Assembly (NCBI GenBank): GCA_902790935.1
Contig: CADATP010000009.1
Span: forward strand, 1 to 44,999
Source of the DNA: an uncultured Lachnospiraceae bacterium
Lineage (GTDB): Bacteria > Bacillota > Clostridia > Lachnospirales > Lachnospiraceae
Reading direction: 5' to 3'
Length of the DNA stretch: 44,999 bases
Part shown: positions 17,281 to 24,422 of the stretch, in pieces
Layout: each line of letters starts with the position of its first letter
Position numbering within the stretch: the first letter of the stretch is position 1
Made by a program: the position numbers and the translations under genes
The notes under the pieces: generated by a model
Told to the model about the DNA's origin: nothing
What the model saw: only the letters and a program-made list of their open reading frames with translations
Database searches by the model: none

Positions 17281-18192
17281 ATGGATAAGAAACCTAAGCA
17301 CAGATACGTCGGACTTGAAAAACGTAAAGCGATAGCGGGTTATCTCTTTATTCTCCCCTTTATAATCGGATTTGCGTTTTTCATGGTTAAGCCCTTCTTC
17401 CAGTCCCTGTACATGAGCTTCAACACAGTTGAACTCGGTGCCGGAAAATTCGATATGATCTGGAACGGATTCGGCAACTATGTATATGCGTTCAGAACCG
17501 ACCCTGAATACGCAAGATTACTTACGGAAGAGCTTTTGCGAATGCTTGTATATTCGCTTGCTATTATCGTCTTTTCCTTTTTCGTGGCACTTATCCTTAA
17601 CCAGAAGTTCCACGGAAGAGCCCTTGTAAGAGCGGTATTTTTCCTTCCCGTAATCCTTTCATCAGGTGTTATGTTAGGACTCGAGTCCAACAACTCCCTT
17701 ATCGCCTCGCTGCAACAGCAGGTAGAAGAGGTTACAACCGGAATAAGCATTACGGACGGATTGCAGACCATCCTGCGAACAACCGGAGTCGGTGTAAGGG
17801 CCTTTGAGAAGGTATTCGAGGTCATAGATAATATTTATGATGTAGCTCTTGCATCCGGAATGCAGATAATCATTTTCCTCTCGGGACTTCAGACTATTCC
17901 CAAGAGCATGTATGAAGCTGCCGATATCGAGGGATGTACCGCATGGGAGAGCCTTTGGAAGATCACATTCCCTTCCATCAGTTCACTTTTCCTTGTTAAC
18001 TGGATTTACACCGTTGTTGACTTCTGTATGAGATCCGACAACGAACTTGTTGAAAAGCTTCAGAAGGTTATGATCCAGAACCAGAACTACGGAGCATCCG
18101 CGGCGATGACATGGACCTACTTCCTGATAGTAATCGCGTTTATTGGAATAACCTCACTACTTCTCAATAAGGTGGTATATTATAATGACTAA
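17281..18192 (+). CDS. second sugar ABC importer permease, MalF type
   Basis: A 303-residue permease with six predicted helices. The EAA loop near residue 211 reads MYEAADIEGCTAWES then ITFPSISS. Between helices 3 and 4 there is an extra hydrophilic stretch of roughly 50 residues (about 137-188, rich in Gln, Glu, Thr) that the first MalF-type permease lacks; it should face outward and could contact the binding protein. The start at 17281 has AAAGG upstream. The gene overlaps the next permease by 8 bases. Confidence 0.9.
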   Translation: MDKKPKHRYVGLEKRKAIAGYLFILPFIIGFAFFMVKPFFQSLYMSFNTVELGAGKFDMIWNGFGNYVYAFRTDPEYARLLTEELLRMLVYSLAIIVFSFFVALILNQKFHGRALVRAVFFLPVILSSGVMLGLESNNSLIASLQQQVEEVTTGISITDGLQTILRTTGVGVRAFEKVFEVIDNIYDVALASGMQIIIFLSGLQTIPKSMYEAADIEGCTAWESLWKITFPSISSLFLVNWIYTVVDFCMRSDNELVEKLQKVMIQNQNYGASAAMTWTYFLIVIAFIGITSLLLNKVVYYND

Positions 18193-19183
18193 GACAAAGA
18201 TTAAAAAAGAGAGCTTTTGGGAAAGAAATAAAAAGTCCGAAGGTTATCTGCTTAAGAAAAAGCTTACACAGATTTTCATAAGCGTTACCAGATTTATCCT
18301 GCTTTTCGGACTTTGCTTCCTTATCCTGCAGCCCATACTTAACAAGATATCCGTCAGCCTCATGGAAGAGCAGGACCTTTACAACCCCATCGTTGTATCA
18401 ATCCCTGTTCACTTTACAACCAGTAACTACAAGCTGGCTGCAGAGATCATGAACTACGGAAAAGCCTTTACGAATTCGCTTATAATCTCTTTTACGATCG
18501 CTATCCTTCAGATCGCTGTATGTACTCTTGTAGGATACGGATTTGCGAGATTTAAGTTCCCTCTTAAGAAATTCTGGTTTGCGATGGTTATGCTCGTAAT
18601 AATCATTCCGCCCCAGGTTATTTCAAACTCCCTGTATCTGCACTTTAGATTCTTTGATTTCCTTGGAATCATTAAGCTGATCACAGGAAATACGCTTAAC
18701 TTAAGAGGACTTAAGCTTCCTTACTACCTTATGAGTGCCGGATGTATGGGACTTAAGAACGGACTTTACATTTATATGATCCGTCAGTTCTTCAGAAACA
18801 TCCCCAACGATATGGAAGAGGCTGCTTACGTAGACGGATGCGGCATGCTTAAGACCTTCGTAAAGATCATGCTTCCCGAAGCCAAGCCCATCATCACTTC
18901 CTGCTTCCTTTTTGCTTTTGTATGGCAGTGGACAGACGGCTTCTACTCAAATATGTTCCTTGGAAACACAACTCTTGTAAGTACAAGTATTTCAAGAATC
19001 GTAGACTCCCTGGGAGCGTATATGCAGCGTATCTTAGGCGCAAAGGTAAGTATTTCGGTTGCACAGTCCAACGCCGTATTATCAACGGGTACACTGATGG
19101 TTGTCGGACCTGTGATCATCCTTTATCTCTTTGCACAGAGACAGTTCGTTGAGAGTATTTCTTCATCCGGTATCAAGATGTAA
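18185..19183 (+). CDS. second sugar ABC importer permease, MalG type
   Basis: A 332-residue permease. A long basic N-terminus precedes six helices; the EAA loop lies near residue 211 (MEEAAYVDGCGMLKT then IMLPEAKP) and the tail FVESISSSGIKM matches the MalG family. The start overlaps the end of the MalF-type gene by 8 bases, a sign of translational coupling. A 193-base gap with a promoter separates it from the lipoprotein binding protein, its likely partner. Confidence 0.9.
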   Translation: MTKTKIKKESFWERNKKSEGYLLKKKLTQIFISVTRFILLFGLCFLILQPILNKISVSLMEEQDLYNPIVVSIPVHFTTSNYKLAAEIMNYGKAFTNSLIISFTIAILQIAVCTLVGYGFARFKFPLKKFWFAMVMLVIIIPPQVISNSLYLHFRFFDFLGIIKLITGNTLNLRGLKLPYYLMSAGCMGLKNGLYIYMIRQFFRNIPNDMEEAAYVDGCGMLKTFVKIMLPEAKPIITSCFLFAFVWQWTDGFYSNMFLGNTTLVSTSISRIVDSLGAYMQRILGAKVSISVAQSNAVLSTGTLMVVGPVIILYLFAQRQFVESISSSGIKM

Positions 19184-19221
19184 TATCGGATAATATGACA
19201 AAGTAGCGCATTAAAGTTAAT

Positions 19222-19299
19222 TTTGACAAACTTTGAACAAAATTTGAACAAATTTTGAACAAACACATTGATTTTTTGAGAAGGGTGTGCTACTATACT
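19222..19299 (+). promoter_or_regulatory. helically phased TTTGA(A)CAA repeats and promoter of the second binding protein
   Basis: Copies of TTTGAACAA or a near variant start at 19222, 19232, 19243 and 19254, that is 10, 11 and 11 bases apart, one turn of DNA each. A related TTTGAGAAG follows at 19275, two turns further. A -10 hexamer TATACT lies at 19294-19299 with no good -35 at 17 bases, as expected of an activator-dependent promoter. A GGACT/AGTCC hairpin (19318-19335) lies in the leader. Confidence 0.6.
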
Positions 19300-19376
19300 T
19301 TTGGTAGTATGTTTCACGGACTCCCGGAAAAGTCCCTGGAACGTAATATATATTCTATATGGAGGGTAAATATAGT

Positions 19377-20855
19377 ATGAGAAAGAAAATGACCTCAAAG
19401 GTTATGTCTGTTGCTCTTACAGCAGCAATGGCAATGAGCCTTGCAGCATGTTCAAACACTGCTGCTCCTGCAGAAACACCTGCAGAGACACCTGAGACTC
19501 CCGCTACCACCGAGACCCCTGCAGCTGACGTTGTAGAGGAGCCCGCTGAAGATGTTGAGCCTTACACCGTTATCACCGACGCTGACGGAAATCCCGTTGA
19601 CCTTGGTGGAATGGAAATTATCATCCGTGACTGGTGGACCGATCCCGAGAACTACTACCTTACAAATCCTCAGAACGAGTACGATGAAGCTCGTAAAGAG
19701 TATGTAGAGTGGTGTGAGGAGAAGTACAACTTCACCATTAAGCAGATGGCAATTTCTGACTGGGGATCAACTCCTGCAGACTTCGTAGATTATGTTACCA
19801 CCGGTGGTGATGACAACAACTACATCTGGATCGTTCGTGATTCAGCTGAGATGGCTAAGGCAGTAGCAACCGGACTTTGCTATGATCTTAGCAAGCTTGA
19901 TTGCCTTGACTTCTCTGAGGAAATCTTTACTGCAAACAAGGTACATGAGCAGTATACTTACAAGGGTGGCATCTATGCTATGTACACCGGTATTTCTGAG
20001 CCTCGTGACGGTATCTTCATCAACGAGCAGATCCTTGCTGACGCTAACGTTGATGTAAACGAGATTTACGATGCACAGGCTGACGGAACCTGGACTTGGG
20101 ACAAGTTCAAGGAAGTTATGGATAGAATCCAGAAGGATACTGACAACGACGGAACCAACGATATTTGGGGCGTTACCGGTAACACCGGTGGATGGGGTAG
20201 AGACTTCGCTCTTTCAAACGGCGGTGAGTTTGTAGGTAGCGGCGATAACGGATACACTTACAGACTCGAAGATCCTCAGACCATCGAAGGTCTTGAGTTC
20301 GCTGTAGAGCTTATGAACGACTACTACATGCCCAGACCTGAAGGCGCACAGTGGGATTACTACAAGGAAGAGTTCCTTGCAGGTACCGTTGCATTCGCAA
20401 TCGACGGATTCTACGCTGGATGCCCCGGCGGACAGTGGGCTGACGCTACTTTCCCTGTTGGATTTGTAATGCTTCCTAAGGGACCTTCAGGAAAGATCCT
20501 TAACTGCTGGTCTAACAACCCTACCGTTATTCCTTCATGCTATGATGATGAGAAGGCTTGGGACCTTGCTTTCGCTTACTACATCATCAACCAGGATCCT
20601 GCCGGATACGAAGGATACAACGGACAGATCTCTCGTGCTCGTTCCGGAATCTTTGATGACAGAGCTTGCGAAGAGACCGTTCCTATGATGTCAGAAGCTG
20701 AGCATGGTATGATCACTTATGACGGAATGATCCCCGGACTTGAGACCGGTTCACAGCTTACCTGGAACCTCTATCCCGGCGCAGACGTATCTGCAGCTGT
20801 AGATGGTGCAGCAGAGTCTTGGAAGTCATTCATCGACCAGGCTAATGGTCAGTAA
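19377..20855 (+). CDS. sugar ABC importer substrate-binding lipoprotein
   Basis: A 492-residue extracellular solute-binding protein. The signal ends in the lipobox LAAC (Cys25), then a Pro/Glu/Thr-rich linker to about residue 60. The mature domain is type-1 periplasmic-binding-like with many surface Trp and Tyr residues suited to stacking on sugars (RDWWTDPENYY, GTWTWDKFKEVM, GNTGGWGRDF). The ATG at 19377 is served by GGAGGG (19361-19366); the in-frame ATG at 19359 lies before that site and is rejected. Arginine is often CGT and glycine GGT, unlike neighbouring genes that prefer AGA and GGA, which suggests high expression. It has its own promoter and a terminator, and likely feeds the permeases just upstream. 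Confidence 0.93.
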   Translation: MRKKMTSKVMSVALTAAMAMSLAACSNTAAPAETPAETPETPATTETPAADVVEEPAEDVEPYTVITDADGNPVDLGGMEIIIRDWWTDPENYYLTNPQNEYDEARKEYVEWCEEKYNFTIKQMAISDWGSTPADFVDYVTTGGDDNNYIWIVRDSAEMAKAVATGLCYDLSKLDCLDFSEEIFTANKVHEQYTYKGGIYAMYTGISEPRDGIFINEQILADANVDVNEIYDAQADGTWTWDKFKEVMDRIQKDTDNDGTNDIWGVTGNTGGWGRDFALSNGGEFVGSGDNGYTYRLEDPQTIEGLEFAVELMNDYYMPRPEGAQWDYYKEEFLAGTVAFAIDGFYAGCPGGQWADATFPVGFVMLPKGPSGKILNCWSNNPTVIPSCYDDEKAWDLAFAYYIINQDPAGYEGYNGQISRARSGIFDDRACEETVPMMSEAEHGMITYDGMIPGLETGSQLTWNLYPGADVSAAVDGAAESWKSFIDQANGQ

Positions 20856-20892
20856 TTGACGCTATAGACCGATAGGTTATAAATAAATACTT

Positions 20893-20931
20893 AAAAAAGG
20901 GACTGTATTTTCCGGTGCAGTTCCTTTTTTT
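20893..20931 (+). terminator. terminator of the importer cluster
   Basis: AAGGGACTG (20897-20905) pairs with CAGTTCCTT (20918-20926) with one G-U pair, followed by a run of seven T. It closes the xylanase/importer unit. Confidence 0.85.
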
Positions 20932-21156
20932 GTGCATTTTTTTAGGGGAACTTAAGAAAACTTCGAGTTGTAAGATGTGCACAAAGAAATGCGAGGCGTG
21001 TCGTAAAAACTATACAAAATAAATATAGCAAAATTTGAGCAAAGGGATGAGAAAACGGCATAGATTAAATAGAATCCTATGAGCCTGTAATATAGAATAA
21101 GACTGTATTTTAAGAATACCCTGCAAATATTTATTACTTAAAGTCAGAAGGGGATT
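20932..21156 (+). promoter_or_regulatory. leader region of the exporter operon with a TTTGAG motif
   Basis: No gene is visible here. GCAAAATTTGAG (21028-21039) matches the first 12 bases of the motif found before the GH10 and GH115 genes, then diverges. The region is A/T-rich, and no clear -10/-35 pair can be picked. AAGGGG just before 21157 is the ribosome site of the first exporter gene. Confidence 0.4.
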
Positions 21157-22263
21157 ATGAAGACTAAAGATTTACTTAAAAAAATAATAGTTTGCTCAAC
21201 CCTTGTCTCCTTACCTGCTTCTCTTGCCGGATGCACGGCAGAAACAGGTCAGGAGCCTCTTATTGTACTTGAGAGCGGAGATGATGAAGCGGCTTATACT
21301 CTTGTGGAGTGTACAAGAGATGACGTTCAGGAGACTCTGCCCCTCAGATGTGTGTACACAAAAGAGGATGAACAGGAAGTCTATTTTCCTGTCAGCGGAA
21401 AGCTTATAGACAAGGTCTATGTTTCCGAAGGAGATGAGGTTAAAAAAGGTGACCTGCTTGTTGCTCTTGCGGTTGGAAATCTCAAGGCGGATATCGCAAA
21501 TCTTGAGTACCGCATTAAGAGAAATGAGCTTCAGCTAGGTTATATTGATGAGGAAGAGAGCTTAGACAGTCAGACTCAGTATCTGAATTTCATGTTTTTA
21601 ACAAACGGAGATGAAGATGCCAAGAGTAACCTGAACAAAGGTCTTGAAGAACTTAAGGAAAGCAACGATTACCGCAGGCAGTCAATCAATGATTCACTGG
21701 AATTTGACAGAAAGGCTCTTGCAAATCTGAAGAACGAATACGCAAACAGCAGGGTTTATGCGCAGTTCGACGGCAAAGTAAGCACTATTGCGGAAAACCT
21801 CGAAGGTTCTACTTCTAATATAGAGAAGTGTATTATGACGATCGTAGACAATTCGGAGGGCTTCTTTGTATCAGAGGATGAAAGCTTTACTAAGTATTTT
21901 TCGGAGGACAGCGTTGTCTCCATGAGAGTGGTATCCGGAAGCGGAAAGGGAGATTACGAGCTTGTTCCCTACGATATGGAAGGCTGGGGAGAGAAGCAGT
22001 TTTTCAGGATCTTTAGCGGAGAGAATGCGGACAGTCTTGAAGCGGGTACAAAGGGCGAAATGACCGTTGTTACTTCGGAACATAAAAACGTTCTTTGCCT
22101 TCCTTCAAATTGTGTAAGAAGTGCGGGAGAGGATTCTTACGTTTATGTCGTAAACGATGAAGGATTAAGAGAGGTTGTCTGGGTTGAGGTCGGACTATCC
22201 GGTAACGGCAAGACCGAGATAATCAGTGGATTAAATGAAGGGGATAGCGTAATTAAAAGCTGA
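21157..22263 (+). CDS. membrane-fusion (HlyD/MacA-like) lipoprotein, single unit
   Basis: A 368-residue adaptor. The lipobox LAGC places the lipidated Cys at 26. A lipoyl/barrel-sandwich half (VYFPVSGKLIDKVYVSEGDEVKKG, given as VYFPVSGKLIDKV and VSEGDEVKKG), a helical hairpin (about 100-190), the returning half (SRVYAQFDGKVSTI) and a C-terminal beta-barrel/membrane-proximal domain (LCLPSNCVRSAGEDSYVYVV) are in family order. In Firmicutes such proteins work with MacB-like ABC exporters (YknXYZ type). It is the first gene of a tight operon, overlapping the next by one base. Confidence 0.85.
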   Translation: MKTKDLLKKIIVCSTLVSLPASLAGCTAETGQEPLIVLESGDDEAAYTLVECTRDDVQETLPLRCVYTKEDEQEVYFPVSGKLIDKVYVSEGDEVKKGDLLVALAVGNLKADIANLEYRIKRNELQLGYIDEEESLDSQTQYLNFMFLTNGDEDAKSNLNKGLEELKESNDYRRQSINDSLEFDRKALANLKNEYANSRVYAQFDGKVSTIAENLEGSTSNIEKCIMTIVDNSEGFFVSEDESFTKYFSEDSVVSMRVVSGSGKGDYELVPYDMEGWGEKQFFRIFSGENADSLEAGTKGEMTVVTSEHKNVLCLPSNCVRSAGEDSYVYVVNDEGLREVVWVEVGLSGNGKTEIISGLNEGDSVIKS

Positions 22264-24422
22264 TGAATAGTATGTATAACTTTAAAAAATATATAGCCGC
22301 TTTTACGTCAGCAGCTTTGATGGTAACCGGGGCCATATCTGTGACCGGATGCGCTGCCGAAACGGGAGATGATGAAGTTATAGAGCTTCTCGACCCCGTA
22401 AGTGTATCCGTTAGCTGCGCCCCCGTTACGAGACGTAACATATACAGTTCCAAGATCCTTTCGGCAATATGCACTCCGAACGTTACGGAATATGCTTTCG
22501 ATAAAGATATTGTCTTTTCGGAGTACAACGCTATGCCCGGAGATCTTGTAAAGGAGGGGGATATCCTTATCAGCTCCAATACCTCGGAGCTTGATGACAA
22601 GATCAAGGCCCAGAGAGAGTACATCGCTTCTATGCAGGAAGAGTATGATGACTCTATGGAACAGATGCGGGATACGGAAGCGAAAAACAAAGCGGACTAC
22701 GAGTACAAGAAACAGATAGTCACAAATCTTGAAAACAGTGAGCCCGCGGAAACGGATGCGACTTATGCCGCATGGGCAAAGGATTATAAAACCTACGACG
22801 GACAGAGCAGATACGCTTCTATAGCTTATGACAGGATAGTGCTTCAGATAAAGGAAAAGGAAGAGCTCTTTAAACTTGACCTTGATTATCAAAATAGCCT
22901 TTTGAACGATCTTATCAGACAGCGAAATGAAAAAGAGCTTATAGCATCAAAGAGCGGTTTAGTCGTAGCTTTGGGATTTTGGAGTAACGGCTACTACACA
23001 GAGCCTTACGGAGCAGGAGACTATATCCGTAAAGATACTGCTGTAATGGCTCTCGGAGATCCGGATTCAAAGGTGTTTAAAACCTCTTATATCAATAAGG
23101 GCGAGATAAACAAGGCCGAAGATGTATATGCCGTAGTAAACGGAAAAAGATACGAAGTAACTTACGAGGAAATGTCCTCAGAGGAGTATAAGAGACTTTC
23201 CGAGAAGAACGGTAATGTTTTCAGCTCCTTTGTGATCGATGACCCCAACGGAGAGGTAAGTTACGGAGATTATGCAGTTATCGTTTTGGTTAATGCAAAG
23301 AGGGAAAACGTACTCAGTATTCCTGCGTCGTCCGTAGTAAACGATCCGGCCCTGGGCTCATACGTATACGTATTCCAGGATGATTCCTACAAGGAAAGAT
23401 ACATTAAGGTCGGTGCCAAGGAAGGTCAGTTCGTTGAGGTGCTTTCAGGACTTGAAGAAGGGGAGATGGTTAAGTCCGAATACAAGGAAAAGAGCGGAGT
23501 AAATGAGGATACCGTTAAGAAAGGCTCGATAAGCTACGCCTTTTCCGATGACGGTTATCTCCTCTATCCTACATCAGAGAGGATTGGAACCGGCGTAAGT
23601 CATGGAACGGTTTATCTGGATGAGGTGCTTGTTTCGAGATACCAGATGGTCGAAAAAGGAGATGTTATCGCCAGGGTTCATGTTGTTTCAGACAGCGTAG
23701 AGCTGCAGAGAGCGGAGAGAGAACTCCTTAGACTTAACGAAAAGCTTGATACTCTTATTAAAGACGGAGAAGAGGACAACAAATACGCTATTAAGGGCGT
23801 TAAGAAACAGATTTCCGACAAAGAAGAGTACATAAAGGAACTTAAAAAAGACGCATCGGTTAGCAAAATCGTCGCCACGAGCACAGGTATTGTTACCGAG
23901 GTTACAAATAAGGTTCCCGGAGATCTCTTATCGGGAAATGACAGCGTAGCCAGAGTGGCAAGCGGAGATTCCTGCTTTATTATGGTGGAAGACGAGGACG
24001 GAAAGCTTTCCTACGGAAATAAGGTTAGCGTCTCTTACTTAGACCCGAACGGTCAGAGCAAGTCCGTCGAAGGACAGGTTATGACAGCTAACGGTATGAG
24101 TATCAGCAAGTCGCTTTTCTCGGGATTTGCCGTTGTCAAGCTCCCCGTAGAAGCTATCGCCGAGATGGCCGGAAGCTCGAAAAATGCCGAAGGCTGGTGG
24201 AGCAGAGTAAGAGTTGATGTTAAAGCTAATATCCGTTCTATGGAAAATGTTCTTATCATCCCGAAAAAGGCAGTTACTGACGTTAACGGAACGCCTTACG
24301 TAACCGTTGTAGACGAAAACGGTTCTAAGCATATGACGAGCTTTATAGCCGGCGGATCCGACTCTTCAAACTATTGGGTGGTGGAAGGAATTACAGAAGG
24401 TACAAAGATATGTTGGGAATAA
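22263..24422 (+). CDS. double membrane-fusion lipoprotein (two MacA-like units in tandem)
   Basis: A 719-residue lipoprotein (lipobox VTGC, Cys30), about twice the usual adaptor length. Residues about 45-415 form one adaptor unit (MPGDLVKEGDIL lipoyl half, coiled-coil hairpin, ASKSGLVVAL return, LSIPASSVVNDPALGSYVYV end domain). A second unit spans about 425-719 (VSRYQMVEKGDVIA, helical hairpin, ATSTGIVTEV, LIIPKKAVTDVNGTPYVTVV). With the single-unit neighbour this gives three units, so two copies of each protein would supply the six adaptor subunits of a MacA-type ring. The ATG at 22263 shares a base with the preceding TGA. Confidence 0.82.
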   Translation: MNSMYNFKKYIAAFTSAALMVTGAISVTGCAAETGDDEVIELLDPVSVSVSCAPVTRRNIYSSKILSAICTPNVTEYAFDKDIVFSEYNAMPGDLVKEGDILISSNTSELDDKIKAQREYIASMQEEYDDSMEQMRDTEAKNKADYEYKKQIVTNLENSEPAETDATYAAWAKDYKTYDGQSRYASIAYDRIVLQIKEKEELFKLDLDYQNSLLNDLIRQRNEKELIASKSGLVVALGFWSNGYYTEPYGAGDYIRKDTAVMALGDPDSKVFKTSYINKGEINKAEDVYAVVNGKRYEVTYEEMSSEEYKRLSEKNGNVFSSFVIDDPNGEVSYGDYAVIVLVNAKRENVLSIPASSVVNDPALGSYVYVFQDDSYKERYIKVGAKEGQFVEVLSGLEEGEMVKSEYKEKSGVNEDTVKKGSISYAFSDDGYLLYPTSERIGTGVSHGTVYLDEVLVSRYQMVEKGDVIARVHVVSDSVELQRAERELLRLNEKLDTLIKDGEEDNKYAIKGVKKQISDKEEYIKELKKDASVSKIVATSTGIVTEVTNKVPGDLLSGNDSVARVASGDSCFIMVEDEDGKLSYGNKVSVSYLDPNGQSKSVEGQVMTANGMSISKSLFSGFAVVKLPVEAIAEMAGSSKNAEGWWSRVRVDVKANIRSMENVLIIPKKAVTDVNGTPYVTVVDENGSKHMTSFIAGGSDSSNYWVVEGITEGTKICWE

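Noticed and set aside
19222-19262. CRISPR-like short repeats
   Set aside because: Units are 9-11 bases with no spacers; spacing follows the helical turn and suits a protein-binding array.
22308-22892. Minus-strand 194-residue frame inside the double adaptor gene
   Set aside because: Antisense shadow of a gene with clear domain structure; no family features of its own.
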